The notes: generated by a model from the letters alone, not told the origin. 64,000 bases of DNA from Vibrio harveyi NBRC 15634 = ATCC 14126 = KCTC 12724 (GCF_001591145.1 NZ_BCUF01000013.1:45086-109085), one strand, 5' to 3'; shown: positions 9,274-18,675, counted from the stretch's first letter. Made by a program: numbers and translations.

Positions 9274-10062
9274 ATGAGCGTATTACGCCGACTAACTCTG
9301 CTGACTTTACCGTTTTTCGTAACCGCTTGTGGTGCTGAAGAAAGTCAGGCAAAAACGGAAACTCCTGCACAACAAGTCGCGCCAGCGGCAAAACAGAACT
9401 TTGATGAAGCTGCGCTAAAAGCGAAGTTCTCTAAGCTGGGTGTGTCTATTCTTGATATCCAACCATCAGACGTTGCTGGACTATTAGAAATCCAAACCAA
9501 TGGTGGTGTGTTGTTCGCATCAAACGATGGCAACCACTTTATTGCCGGTACACTTTACGCCATTGATGATAACGGCGGCTACAAAGACGTGATTGCTGAG
9601 CGTCAAGCACCATTGAACGCAGAGAAAATCGCGAAGTTATCTGATAGCGTGATTGAATACAAAGCGGACAACGAGAAGTATGTGGTGACGGTATTTACCG
9701 ATATCACGTGTGGTTACTGCGTACGTCTACACAGCCAGATGCAAGGTTACAACGACTTGGGTATTACTGTTCGTTACATGGCGTACCCTCGTCAAGGTGC
9801 AACAGGTCCAGTTGCTGAACAAATGGCGACAATTTGGTGTGCAGAAGATCCGAAATCAGCAATGCACAATGCAAAAGTTGAGCGCACTTTCGACAATCCA
9901 GCGAAAGATCTAAAACAGTGCAAAGAAACCATTCAAGCGCACTACAACCTAGGTCGTGAACTTGGTATTTCTGGTACGCCAGCAATCTTCCTACCAAGTG
10001 GTGAACTCGTAGGCGGTTACCTTCCACCGGCTGAACTACTAAAACGCTTAGAGCAACAATAA
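9274..10062 (+). CDS. dsbC: Protein disulfide isomerase DsbC, with a lipobox-like signal
   Basis: Periplasmic disulfide isomerase and reductase that reshuffles wrong disulfides and is recharged by DsbD. The protein has 262 residues: an N-terminal signal, a cystatin-like dimerisation domain, and a thioredoxin domain with active site CGYC at 146-149. The cis-Pro loop SGTPAIF is near the end. ATG 9274 is chosen because of TAAGGTG seven bases upstream, and the frame's earlier part lacks a signal. The signal ends VTAC-G with Cys19, which fits a lipobox, so this DsbC may be lipid-anchored. E. coli DsbC has an ordinary cleaved signal. Flanked by xerD and recJ as in E. coli. Confidence 0.94.
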   Translation: MSVLRRLTLLTLPFFVTACGAEESQAKTETPAQQVAPAAKQNFDEAALKAKFSKLGVSILDIQPSDVAGLLEIQTNGGVLFASNDGNHFIAGTLYAIDDNGGYKDVIAERQAPLNAEKIAKLSDSVIEYKADNEKYVVTVFTDITCGYCVRLHSQMQGYNDLGITVRYMAYPRQGATGPVAEQMATIWCAEDPKSAMHNAKVERTFDNPAKDLKQCKETIQAHYNLGRELGISGTPAIFLPSGELVGGYLPPAELLKRLEQQ

Positions 10063-10108
10063 TCCTTTAAGGAGCAGAGCCAGCGGTATTCGTTGGCTCT
10101 TTTCAAAC

Positions 10109-11848
10109 ATGATAGAAATTCAACGACGTCCTGAACCGGATCTTTCTCTTCTTCCCGATTCCATTCCACCTATTCTCAAGCGCATCTACATTAACCGTGG
10201 TATCACAGATGTAGCACAGTTAGAGACTTCTGCTCGTGGCTTACATTCTTACCAACAGTTGGGTGGCATTGACCAGGCGGTTGAGTTGTTGTTCCAAGCC
10301 ATTAATGAGCAAAAGCGTATTATTGTCGTTGGTGATTTTGATGCCGATGGCGCGACTAGCTCGGCGTTGTCAGTGCTTGCCCTACGTATGCTTGGCAGTA
10401 ATAACGTGGACTACTTGGTGCCGAACCGCTTTGAAGATGGCTACGGCCTCAGTCCTGAAGTCGTGGACCAGGCGTTAGAGCTGGGTGCTGAGATGATTAT
10501 GACGGTAGACAACGGTGTGTCGTCGATTGAAGGGGTTCGCTACGCCAAAGAAAACGGCATTACTGTACTGGTTACTGACCATCACTTACCAGGGCAAGAG
10601 CTGCCGAATGTGGATGCCATGGTGAACCCGAACCTCGACAGCTGTGCTTTCCCATCGAAAGCATTGGCAGGGGTTGGCGTTGCTTTCTATTTGATGATGG
10701 CGCTTTGTGTGTATATGCGTAAACAAAATTGGTTCGCGCAGCAAGGCATGCAAGAGCCTAAGTTGATGGAGTTGATCGACTTGGTTGCTCTCGGCACCGT
10801 CGCCGACGTTGTGCCGCTGGATGAAAATAACCGCATTCTTGTACACCAAGGCTTACAGCGTATTCGTGCAGGCAAAGCACGCCCGGGAATTCAAGCTCTG
10901 ATTGAAGTCGCGAAGCGAGATGCTCGTCGTTTGGTTGCATCTGATTTTGGCTTTGCACTTGGTCCTCGTATTAATGCCGCAGGTCGTTTGGATGACATGT
11001 CTTTCGGTGTTGAACTACTGATGTGTAACAACATCCATGCGGCGCGTCGTATGGCGAGTGAGTTGGATGGTTTGAACCAAACCCGTAAAGAGATTGAAGA
11101 AGGGATGAAGCAAGAAGCGATGGCTTTTTGTGAGCGTCTTCAATTTGGTGAAAACAGTGAATTGCCTTACGGTTTAGCACTGTTCCAACGTGATTGGCAC
11201 CAAGGCGTTATCGGTATTCTTGCTTCGCGCATTAAAGAGAAGTTCCATCGTCCTGTTATCGCCTTTGCCGATGGCGGAGAGGGGACAATTAAAGGTTCTT
11301 GTCGCTCTATTCCGGGGCTACACATGCGTGACGCGCTGGATTTCATCGATACGCAAAACCCAGGCTTGATCATCAAATTTGGTGGACACGCGATGGCGGC
11401 AGGCTTGACCATCAAAGAACAAGACTTCGAGCGCTTTAGCCGTTTGTTTGATGAAGTCGTGAAGAAAGAACTGGACGAAGCGGCGCTGAAAGGTGTGGTA
11501 ATGTCGGACGGCGAGCTTAAACCCGAAGAGTTCTCGATGAATGTTGCTGAACAATTGCGCTCAGGTGGTCCTTTTGGGCAAGCGTTCCCAGAACCTATCT
11601 TTGATGGTGAGTTCAAAGTATTGCACCAGAAACTGGTCGGTGAGAAGCACCTTAAGCTGATGCTAGAACCACTTTTCAAAGGCCATCCAACAAACGTCAT
11701 GATCGATGGTATTGCATTTAATGTTGACTTGCGTCGTTGGCCGGATGCATCAGTGAAAACAGTACGCCTCGCGTATAAGTTGGATGTGAATGAGTTTCGC
11801 GGCAATCAATCATTACAGTTAATGATTGATCACATTGAAGCTAAGTAG
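10109..11848 (+). CDS. recJ: Single-stranded-DNA-specific 5'-3' exonuclease RecJ
   Basis: Degrades single-stranded DNA 5' to 3' in recombination and mismatch repair. The 579-residue length is normal. The DHH-phosphoesterase metal motifs are clear: DFDADG at 76-81, VDNG about 133-136, DHH at 157-159, and the DHHA1-domain GGHAMAAGL motif near residue 425. It follows dsbC by 46 bp, so co-transcription from xerD is likely. Confidence 0.96.
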   Translation: MIEIQRRPEPDLSLLPDSIPPILKRIYINRGITDVAQLETSARGLHSYQQLGGIDQAVELLFQAINEQKRIIVVGDFDADGATSSALSVLALRMLGSNNVDYLVPNRFEDGYGLSPEVVDQALELGAEMIMTVDNGVSSIEGVRYAKENGITVLVTDHHLPGQELPNVDAMVNPNLDSCAFPSKALAGVGVAFYLMMALCVYMRKQNWFAQQGMQEPKLMELIDLVALGTVADVVPLDENNRILVHQGLQRIRAGKARPGIQALIEVAKRDARRLVASDFGFALGPRINAAGRLDDMSFGVELLMCNNIHAARRMASELDGLNQTRKEIEEGMKQEAMAFCERLQFGENSELPYGLALFQRDWHQGVIGILASRIKEKFHRPVIAFADGGEGTIKGSCRSIPGLHMRDALDFIDTQNPGLIIKFGGHAMAAGLTIKEQDFERFSRLFDEVVKKELDEAALKGVVMSDGELKPEEFSMNVAEQLRSGGPFGQAFPEPIFDGEFKVLHQKLVGEKHLKLMLEPLFKGHPTNVMIDGIAFNVDLRRWPDASVKTVRLAYKLDVNEFRGNQSLQLMIDHIEAK

Positions 11849-11868
11849 GACCTAGAAAGTCACTTCTT

Positions 11869-11923
11869 TTAGAGTACGGTCGCCTTTTTGTGGGGCAAAA
11901 ATTTTATGACCGTGCTCTCTCTA
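11869..11923 (+). other. Long-loop hairpin between recJ and prfB
   Basis: AGAGTACGGTC pairs with GACCGTGCTCT (one G-T pair) around a loop of about 30 bases. It is not followed by a T-run, so it may be an RNA 3' end structure or processing signal rather than a simple terminator. Confidence 0.4.
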
Positions 11924-12021
11924 ATTGCAATCTGATTTCCCAGCCGAAATTTTCCTGTATCTCGGTCACATTTTTGAGTAGAATTTCTCGGTTAAATTCT
12001 ATTCTAAAATGTTGAGCCAAC

Positions 12022-13120
12022 ATGTTTGAAATCAATCCAATTAAAAACCGTCTACAGGACGTGTCTGAGCGCACGAATGTCCTGAGGGGGTATCTTTGAC
12101 TATGACGCTAAGAAAGAGCGTCTAGAAGAAGTCAACGCAGAACTTGAACAACCAGATGTATGGAACGAACCAGAACGTGCACAAGCACTAGGTAAAGAGC
12201 GTGCATCTCTTGAAGCGGTTGTTGAAACTATCGATCAACTAGAGCAAGGTGTAGAGGACGTTGAAGGTCTTCTTGAGCTTGCGGTTGAAGAAGAAGATCA
12301 AGAAACGTTTGACGAGATCGAACCAGAACTTGCTGAGTTGGAAGAGAAGCTAGAACAGCTTGAATTCCGTCGTATGTTCTCTGGTGACCATGACAGCTCT
12401 GATTGCTACATTGATTTGCAAGCTGGCTCCGGTGGTACAGAGGCACAAGACTGGACCAACATGATGCTACGTATGTACCTACGTTGGGCTGAAGCAAAAG
12501 GCTTCAAGTCTGAGGTGATCGAAGTATCGGAAGGCGAAGTTGCGGGTCTTAAGGGCGCAACAGTGAAGATCTCTGGTGAGTACGCTTACGGCTGGCTACG
12601 CACAGAAACAGGCGTTCACCGCCTAGTTCGTAAATCGCCATTCGATTCAGGCGGTCGTCGTCATACTTCATTTGCTTCTGCGTTTATCTACCCAGAGATT
12701 GATGAAAACATTGATATCGACATTAACCCATCTGACCTACGTATCGACGTTTACCGTGCGTCAGGTGCTGGTGGTCAGCACGTAAACACCACCGAATCTG
12801 CGGTTCGTATTACACACGTACCAACGAACACAGTGGTTCAGTGTCAGAATGACCGTTCTCAACATAAGAACAAAGATCAGGCAATGAAACAGCTTCGAGC
12901 GAAGCTATTTGAGCTTGAATTGCAAAAGCAAAACGCGGAAAAACAAGCTAATGAAGACGCTAAGTCTGACATTGGCTGGGGTAGCCAGATCCGTTCTTAC
13001 GTATTGGATGACTCACGCATTAAAGACCTCCGTACGGGCGTTGAAAACCGTAATACTCAAGCGGTTCTTGATGGCGATCTGGACAAATTTATTGAAGCTA
13101 GCCTGAAATCAGGTCTATAA
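12022..13120 (+). CDS. prfB: Peptide chain release factor RF2 (programmed +1 frameshift)
   Basis: RF2 releases the peptide at UGA and UAA. The gene is in two frames: 12022-12096, then 12098-13120 after a +1 shift, giving 365 residues as in E. coli. The shift site is CTT TGA C at 12094-12100, preceded by the internal Shine-Dalgarno AGGGGG at 12085-12090, so low RF2 lets the ribosome slip past UGA. The SPF stop-reading tripeptide and the catalytic GGQ are present. The residue six before the GGQ glutamine is Ala (ASGAGGQ), where E. coli K-12 has the less active Thr246. Linked to lysS, with a 34-bp gap. Confidence 0.98.
12085..12099 (+). promoter_or_regulatory. RF2 programmed frameshift site
   Basis: AGGGGG (12085-12090), TAT, CTT, then in-frame stop TGA at 12097-12099. 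This is the canonical autoregulatory recoding signal of prfB. Confidence 0.97.
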
Positions 13121-13154
13121 AGCTTTTCACCGACAAAAACAGGATACATCGAAA

Positions 13155-14672
13155 ATGACTGATGCTGTTCAAAACGAAACTGTACAAGAAGAAAACAAGC
13201 TAATTGCTGAACGCCGCGCTAAACTGGATGAAATCCGAAAGAGCTGCAAAGCAAATGGCCACCCAAACGACTTCCGTCGTGACGCACTAGCGGGCGACCT
13301 TCAAAAAGAGTTCGGTGAAAAGACGAAGGAAGAGCTAGAAGAGCTTAACCACGTAGTTGCAATCGCTGGTCGTATCATGGCTAAGCGTGGTCCATTCCTA
13401 GTAATCCAAGAGACTTCTGGTCGTATTCAAGCTTACGCTGACAAAGCGGTTCAAAAAGTACTAAAAGACAAATACCAAGGTCTTGATATCGGTGACATCA
13501 TCGGTGTTAAAGGTGCGCTGCACAAATCAGGTAAAGGCGACCTATACGTGAACATGGAAGAGTACGAGTTGCTAACTAAAGCACTTCGTCCACTACCAGA
13601 GAAGTTCCACGGTCTAACTGACCAAGAGATGCGTTACCGTCAACGTTACGTTGACCTAATCGTTAACGAAGATTCTCGTCAAGCGTTCGTAGTACGTTCT
13701 AAAGTAATGTCTGCAATCCGTAACTTCATGATCTCTAAACAGTTCATGGAAGTTGAAACGCCAATGATGCACGTTATCCCTGGCGGTGCGAGTGCGCGTC
13801 CATTTATCACGCACCACAACGCACTAGACATGCCAATGTACCTACGTATCGCGCCTGAGCTATACCTGAAACGTCTAGTTGTTGGTGGTTTTGATCGCGT
13901 ATTCGAAATCAACCGTAACTTCCGTAACGAAGGTCTTTCTCCACGTCACAACCCAGAATTCACAATGATGGAATTCTACATGGCGTACGCGGATTACAAA
14001 GATCTTATGGACCTAACTGAAGAACTACTAAGCTCAGTCGCTCTAGAAGTTCTAGGCTCAACGTCAATGCCTTACGGTGATGACACGGTTGAGTTTGGTG
14101 GCACTTACACTCGTATGAGCATGTTTGAAGCAATCAAGCACTACAACCCAGACCACGCACAAATCCAAGCGCTAACAGAAGAAGACATTCAAAACCGTGA
14201 CCTAATGGTTTCTATCGCGAAATCAGTGCACGTTGAAGTCGAACCTTTCTGGACATGTGGTCAGCTTCTTGAAGAAATCTTCGGTGAAACTGCAGAACCT
14301 AAGCTAATGCAGCCAACGTTCATCACTGGCTACCCAGCGGACATCTCTCCTCTGGCTCGTCGTAGCGATGACAACCCATTCTTCACAGACCGCTTTGAGT
14401 TCTTCATCGGTGGTCGTGAAGTAGCAAACGGCTTCTCTGAGCTTAACGATGCAGAAGACCAAGACGCGCGTTTCAAAGCACAGGTGGAAGCGAAAGAGTC
14501 TGGTGATGACGAAGCAATGTTCTACGATGCAGACTACATCACTGCACTAGAGCACGGTCTACCACCAACAGCAGGTCAAGGTATCGGTATCGACCGCCTA
14601 GTTATGCTGCTGACTAACACGCACACTATCCGTGACGTGATCCTATTCCCAGCGATGCGCCCACAAGCGTAA
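13155..14672 (+). CDS. lysS: Lysyl-tRNA synthetase (class II)
   Basis: Charges tRNA(Lys). The 505-residue protein has an N-terminal OB-fold anticodon-binding domain (about 60-150) and a class II catalytic core with motif 2 [20 protein letters not shown] and motif 3 [10 protein letters not shown]. The prfB-lysS arrangement is conserved in gammaproteobacteria. A strong terminator follows. Confidence 0.97.
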   Translation: MTDAVQNETVQEENKLIAERRAKLDEIRKSCKANGHPNDFRRDALAGDLQKEFGEKTKEELEELNHVVAIAGRIMAKRGPFLVIQETSGRIQAYADKAVQKVLKDKYQGLDIGDIIGVKGALHKSGKGDLYVNMEEYELLTKALRPLPEKFHGLTDQEMRYRQRYVDLIVNEDSRQAFVVRSKVMSAIRNFMISKQFMEVETPMMHVIPGGASARPFITHHNALDMPMYLRIAPELYLKRLVVGGFDRVFEINRNFRNEGLSPRHNPEFTMMEFYMAYADYKDLMDLTEELLSSVALEVLGSTSMPYGDDTVEFGGTYTRMSMFEAIKHYNPDHAQIQALTEEDIQNRDLMVSIAKSVHVEVEPFWTCGQLLEEIFGETAEPKLMQPTFITGYPADISPLARRSDDNPFFTDRFEFFIGGREVANGFSELNDAEDQDARFKAQVEAKESGDDEAMFYDADYITALEHGLPPTAGQGIGIDRLVMLLTNTHTIRDVILFPAMRPQA

Positions 14673-14690
14673 TCTCCTCGCTGAGTAATG

Positions 14691-14717
14691 AAAAAACCAC
14701 CTTCGGGTGGTTTTTTT
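14691..14717 (+). terminator. Rho-independent terminator after lysS
   Basis: AAAAAACCACC-TTCG-GGTGGTTTTTTT: a perfect stem with a UUCG-type tetraloop and a T-run. Confidence 0.95.
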
Positions 14718-14918
14718 GTATCTTTAATTTGAATAAATTCAACTGTTTGCATTTGATTGTATATAAGAGGTCTAAATAAGCATTCGCCAAATCTCAATCT
14801 GTTGCATAGTCTTAATATTGAGACAGACTTCAGCGCGCGTAGTCTCGATAATGTTACCCGTTCGCAAAGATGGGTTTGTGGCGCGAAATTTCTATGAACA
14901 ATCAATAAGGGTTAGAGA

Positions 14919-16253
14919 ATGGCTGGGCAGTTTAAGATGGATTCCATTCCGGGATCGCTTGTAGTAGTTGGCGGTACTTATGAACCTTGGCTTTCGGTGC
15001 TAGAGCAAGTGGGATGGAAATGTCACCAAGTGGGTGATTTACGTAAAGCCAACACATTGTTAGAAGATATTGGTCCATGTATTGGTATAGTTGACCTTAG
15101 CCATGACGAGTTCAGTCTTAATGGTTTGGCGAACTTAGTGAGTTCTCACAAGCACGTTCGTTGGTTAGCATTCATCCGTGAATCTCAACTCGGAACTGAT
15201 ACCATCTGTCAGTTCATTGTGAACTTCTGTATCGACTTTTTCACGGCACCAATCCCTGATGCACAGCTATTGAGTACCATTGGTCACCAACTTGGTATGT
15301 TGAAGCTAGAGAAAAAAGTATGGCCAAGCTTTGGTAGCAGCTTAGACATGGGGCTGATCGGCGAATCTATCCCAATGAAACGTCTACGTGACCAAGTGAA
15401 ACGTATCGGTCCAACCGATGTAAGTATTCTAATCTATGGTGAAAGCGGTACAGGTAAAGAAGCTGTTGCACGTGCGATTCATAAAGTATCCTCACGTTCT
15501 CACAAGCCATTCCTATCAATTAACTGTCGCGCACTTAACGAGCAACGCTTCCAAGCCGAAGTCTTTGGCATTGATGCTGATGACGATATGGAAGCAAGTC
15601 TGCTTGAGCAGGCTGATGGTGGTACCGTGCTTTTCAACGATATCTTGACCATCTCTAAAGAACAGCAGATGAACCTTCTGCGTTTCTTGCAAGAAGGCAC
15701 GATTGAAACTCGTGATGGTGCGAAAAATGTTAACGTTCGTATTCTTGCTGCTAACTCTTCTGATGTTGAAAAAGCACTGATTGATGGTGACTTCAATGAA
15801 GAGCTTTACCATTACATCAATGTGCTTCGCATTAATGTGCCAAGCTTGAAAGAACGCGCAAGTGATATCGCACTATTAGCGCGCTTCTACCTACAAGAGT
15901 TCTCAAAAGAATATAACTCGCAGGCGAAAAGCTTTTCTGAAGATGCGCTGAAAGCACTGACACGTTACTTCTGGCCAGGTAACGTGCGTGAGTTGATGAA
16001 CCAAGTCAAACGTGCTGTACTGATGTCGGATAGCGTAATGATTGAAGAACATCATCTTGATCTTCCGCAACGCAATGATTCTAAACGTAGCTTGAAGTCA
16101 ATTCGTGAAAAGAGCGAGCGTGATGCACTGCTTGTTGTGTTGGAATCACATTCCGGTCAGGTATCGAACGCAGCGAAAGAGCTTGGCGTATCGCGCGCAA
16201 CCATGTATCGACTATTGAACAAGCATAATTTGATTTCAGAGCAGACGGTTTAA
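14919..16253 (+). CDS. vpsR: Biofilm master regulator VpsR (NtrC-like, c-di-GMP responsive)
   Basis: VpsR activates exopolysaccharide and biofilm genes and, in V. cholerae, binds c-di-GMP. It has a receiver-like domain with Asp59 (GIVDL), an AAA+ domain with Walker A GESGTGKE at 174-181, and a Fis-type helix-turn-helix at the C-terminus (AAKELGVSRATMYRLL). The sigma-54 contact loop GAFTGA is absent: the stretch after EVFG reads IDADDDMEAS. The Walker B region reads TVLFND rather than the usual LFLDE. Both fit a protein that works with sigma-70. Its place right after lysS matches V. cholerae. AAGGG precedes the start; an in-frame ATG six codons later is possible. Confidence 0.93.
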   Translation: MAGQFKMDSIPGSLVVVGGTYEPWLSVLEQVGWKCHQVGDLRKANTLLEDIGPCIGIVDLSHDEFSLNGLANLVSSHKHVRWLAFIRESQLGTDTICQFIVNFCIDFFTAPIPDAQLLSTIGHQLGMLKLEKKVWPSFGSSLDMGLIGESIPMKRLRDQVKRIGPTDVSILIYGESGTGKEAVARAIHKVSSRSHKPFLSINCRALNEQRFQAEVFGIDADDDMEASLLEQADGGTVLFNDILTISKEQQMNLLRFLQEGTIETRDGAKNVNVRILAANSSDVEKALIDGDFNEELYHYINVLRINVPSLKERASDIALLARFYLQEFSKEYNSQAKSFSEDALKALTRYFWPGNVRELMNQVKRAVLMSDSVMIEEHHLDLPQRNDSKRSLKSIREKSERDALLVVLESHSGQVSNAAKELGVSRATMYRLLNKHNLISEQTV

Positions 16254-16293
16254 TCTAATTTGAATCAGTAAGTGCTGACGAAACAACTTGTCC

Positions 16294-16325
16294 CAAAAAG
16301 GAGTGCATATGCGCTCCTTTTTTGT
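16294..16325 (+). terminator. Rho-independent terminator after vpsR
   Basis: AAAAAGGAGTGC/GCGCTCCTTTTTT hairpin with a T-run and G-T pairs in the stem. Confidence 0.85.
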
Positions 16326-16454
16326 GAATAGAATTCGGTTATTTATAAAACTCGATGTTTTATATATTCCTTAGTTGAATATGTTATTCAAAAAACCATA
16401 TGAAACCTAATTTTAGGTCATTGGTTTGTTTTTAATCGAAAGGATAAAAATTGT

Positions 16455-16482
16455 TTGATAAATATCCTCCGTTGCTTACAAT
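16455..16482 (+). promoter_or_regulatory. Candidate sigma-70 promoter for the small ORF
   Basis: TTGATA (16455-16460) and TACAAT (16477-16482) with 16-bp spacing, about 65 bp before the 34-codon ORF. Five of six consensus bases match in each element. Confidence 0.6.
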
Positions 16483-16517
16483 TTAGCCGTAACTCAAAGA
16501 GTTATACCACATCAATC

Positions 16518-16662
16518 ACGGATTAATTTTTAGCTAGGAGGCGCAAGATGAAACATTACGTTGTTAACACCACTGCTTGCGCTGATCGTATGCCTGCTGT
16601 TCGCTCAACCTTTGATGCGACTAAACAGGATGCCACTGGCTCATTAGATTAAATTAATCCGT
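16518..16662. repeat. 12-bp perfect inverted repeat enclosing a small ORF
   Basis: ACGGATTAATTT at 16518-16529 and AAATTAATCCGT at 16651-16662. The left arm lies just upstream of the Shine-Dalgarno and the right arm overlaps the stop codon. A transcript could close the whole ORF in one long stem. Confidence 0.85.
16548..16652 (+). CDS. Small hypothetical protein (34 residues)
   Basis: A short ORF starting MKHYVVNTTACADRMPAV and ending GSLD, 34 residues, with no recognised domain and no membrane segment. The case for translation is a perfect AGGAGG seven bases before the ATG, a good promoter match upstream (16455-16482) and normal codon use. It is enclosed by a perfect 12-bp inverted repeat. 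It could be a leader ORF for the DUF1127-type gene 128 bp downstream, or an independent small protein. Confidence 0.6.
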   Translation: MKHYVVNTTACADRMPAVRSTFDATKQDATGSLD

Positions 16663-16780
16663 AACCTATCTCTTTTACTAGGCTGCGGAAAAGTAGCGGC
16701 TTAGTCTCAACAGAATTTTTCTGTCCAATTACGCACTATTTTTCCCAGTCGATCCTTTATCGCAATTTGGAGAATAAGTT

Positions 16781-17032
16781 ATGCGTCACTCTATCTATCT
16801 GAAACTAGCAACTGTGCTATTGAAAGCAGATCTAAAACGTGAAGAAAAACAATGGCAACGTATGGTTCGTCGTAGCTCACATGATATTCCATGGACTAAC
16901 GAACACTTGCTAAAAGATATTGGCTTAGATAAAGACGGCCGCTCAACTCGAACTAGCGTCCCAGACGCCGTAAAAGTTGATCGTCGAGTTCGCCATCTTC
17001 GCCGAGTTTTAACTTCGCGAATACTGACGTAA
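16781..17032 (+). CDS. Small basic DUF1127-type protein
   Basis: An 83-residue basic protein. Its middle part, NEHLLKDIGLDKDGR, resembles the DUF1127 (YjiS-like) motif in which a short helix ends LLxDIGL. Small DUF1127 proteins in other bacteria are stress or RNA-metabolism associated, but no function can be assigned here. TTTGGAG precedes the ATG. It lies downstream of the 34-residue ORF and may share its promoter. Confidence 0.75.
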   Translation: MRHSIYLKLATVLLKADLKREEKQWQRMVRRSSHDIPWTNEHLLKDIGLDKDGRSTRTSVPDAVKVDRRVRHLRRVLTSRILT

Positions 17033-17036
17033 TCAA

Positions 17037-17083
17037 AAGCCCAAATTGAACTTTCCTTAATGTACTTGGTTCAATTTGGGCTT
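17037..17083. terminator. Perfect 15-bp stem hairpin after the DUF1127-type gene
   Basis: AAGCCCAAATTGAAC at 17037-17051 pairs perfectly with 17069-17083 around a 17-base loop. The T-run is poor, so it may stabilise a 3' end more than terminate. Confidence 0.65.
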
Positions 17084-17091
17084 GATAGAAA

Positions 17092-17130
17092 CAAAACAGG
17101 CTGACCATTATGGTCAGCCCGTTTTGTTTT
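17092..17130. terminator. Bidirectional terminator before tas
   Basis: CAAAACAGGCTGACCA pairs with TGGTCAGCCCGTTTTG (one mismatch), with T-rich flanks on both strands. Confidence 0.8.
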
Positions 17131-17174
17131 TAGTGTCCGTTACTTTAGTGTGTTGGTCACGTCAACATGAAGTC

Positions 17175-18209
17175 TTACGGACAAGGGTTTGAGTAAGTGG
17201 TGCCAATCGCTTGGATGTCATTGAGTAATGCTTCACTGAGGTGAACATCGATACTGTCGATATTGGATTTAAGTTGTTCTAGGTTAGTAGCGCCAATAAT
17301 ATTAGAACCCACAAATGGTCGCTGATTGACGAAGGCAAGTGCCATTTGCGAAGGATCCAAACCATGGTCACGAGCTAGATTGACGTATGCTTCTGTTGCT
17401 TTCACGCCTTGTGGAGTGAAGTAACGAGCAAAGCGTTCCCAAATAGTGCATCGGGCACCTTCTGGCTTCGCATCGTTGAGGTATTTACCGCTTAAACAAC
17501 CAAAGGCTAGAGGTGAGTAAGCAAGTAGCTGAACACCTTCATAATGGCTGATTTCAGACAAACCAACTTCAAAGCTGCGGTTCAACAAGTTATATGGGTT
17601 TTGGATTGAAACTATTCTAGGCAGATCGTGTTTTTCTGCTAAACGCAGCAGTGACATCACACCCCATGGGGTTTCGTTCGATACACCTATGTAACGTACC
17701 TTGCCTGCTTTAACTAGTTCGGTCAGTGCTTCAAGTGTTTCGATCAGTGTGACTTCTTCTTGCTTATCTGGGTAAGGGTAGTTGAGTTGACCAAAGCAGT
17801 TGGTTTGGCGTTGTGGCCAGTGCAATTGGTATAGATCGACATAATCGGTTTGTAGACGCTTGAGACTGTCATCGATAGCGGTATGAATATGGCGACGATT
17901 CAGACTCATGTTCTCTCGAATATAAGGCACGTTGCGTGGACCAGCGACTTTCGTTGCCAATACCACTTTTTCGCGCTTGCCACTTTTCGCTAACCAATTT
18001 CCAATATATTGCTCAGTGAGTCCTTGTGTTTCTGCTTTTGGTGGAACGGGATACATCTCTGCAGTATCAATAAAGTTCACGCCACGGTCGAGGGCGAAGT
18101 CGAGTTGTTGAAACGCTTCTTGTTCGGTGTTTTGCTCACCAAACGTCATAGTGCCAAGGCAGATCTTACTGATCTCGAGTGATGAGTGCGGTAGTTTTGT
18201 ATATTGCAT
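17175..18209 (-). CDS. tas: NADP(H)-dependent aldo/keto reductase Tas
   Basis: Aldo-keto reductase superfamily TIM barrel, 344 residues. It reads closely like E. coli Tas (YgdS): MTFGEQNTE near the start, the catalytic tetrad region with Asp in DTAEMYP, Lys in TKVAG and His in QLHWPQR, and the long insertion NCFGQLNYPYPD typical of Tas. The in vivo substrate is unknown; E. coli tas was found as a suppressor of tyrosine auxotrophy. Transcribed alone on the minus strand. Confidence 0.9.
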   Translation of the reverse strand: MQYTKLPHSSLEISKICLGTMTFGEQNTEQEAFQQLDFALDRGVNFIDTAEMYPVPPKAETQGLTEQYIGNWLAKSGKREKVVLATKVAGPRNVPYIRENMSLNRRHIHTAIDDSLKRLQTDYVDLYQLHWPQRQTNCFGQLNYPYPDKQEEVTLIETLEALTELVKAGKVRYIGVSNETPWGVMSLLRLAEKHDLPRIVSIQNPYNLLNRSFEVGLSEISHYEGVQLLAYSPLAFGCLSGKYLNDAKPEGARCTIWERFARYFTPQGVKATEAYVNLARDHGLDPSQMALAFVNQRPFVGSNIIGATNLEQLKSNIDSIDVHLSEALLNDIQAIGTTYSNPCP

Positions 18210-18363
18210 TTCACGTCCTTGAAGAATTACCGACTGAATAAGTCATTCCAATATAGGGGATTTTTAGTCGCTGTCGCAAATGATTTAACTTTCGCTTTGT
18301 AGTTAACTCGAAAGTTATCAATACGGTAACTAGACTTAAAAGATCTTGTGAAGGAGGTGCATT

Positions 18364-18675
18364 ATGCAGAAGCATCAACTCGACATGTGGTTGCATGGCC
18401 ACCACAAAGACTCCTACAAAACACCGAAGGTCTTTGTGATAGGTTGTTCTGATGTCTCTGACTATCTATTAGCAGTGGAGTACAAACACCAACTTGAGCC
18501 GATCAAAGATGGCGAAGATCCGATTCACTTTGGATCGTTAGACTTGGTGAAAGAAGAACTGCTTAGGTTGGGGATTGATAAAGCTTATTTAAGACTGCAC
18601 AACGCGTACGATGAATTTGGTAGCGATGGCGCAGCCTCATATTGTGATATTGAATTGTCACTGGTAACGCATTAG
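18364..18675 (+). CDS. Small conserved hypothetical protein
   Basis: A 103-residue soluble protein with an excellent AAGGAGG ahead of the ATG. I do not recognise its function. It has a compact alpha/beta look: a hydrophobic strand KVFVIGCSDVSDYLLAVE, a DPIHFGSLDLVKEELLRLGID helix, and a C-terminal strand rich in Asp, Tyr and Cys. No signal or membrane segment. It stands between divergent tas and a structured repeat that begins right at its stop codon. Confidence 0.75.
   Translation: MQKHQLDMWLHGHHKDSYKTPKVFVIGCSDVSDYLLAVEYKHQLEPIKDGEDPIHFGSLDLVKEELLRLGIDKAYLRLHNAYDEFGSDGAASYCDIELSLVTH

Noticed and set aside
11167..11805. 212-residue ORF antisense to recJ
   Set aside because: Shadow frame of a well-identified gene; Ser/Pro-rich composition typical of a reverse-frame artefact.
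12022..12099. prfB as a broken or frameshifted gene
   Set aside because: CTT TGA C with an internal Shine-Dalgarno is the known programmed frameshift.
14576..14905. 109-residue minus-strand ORF between lysS and vpsR
   Set aside because: It runs across the lysS terminator and into lysS, with no ribosome binding site or family resemblance.
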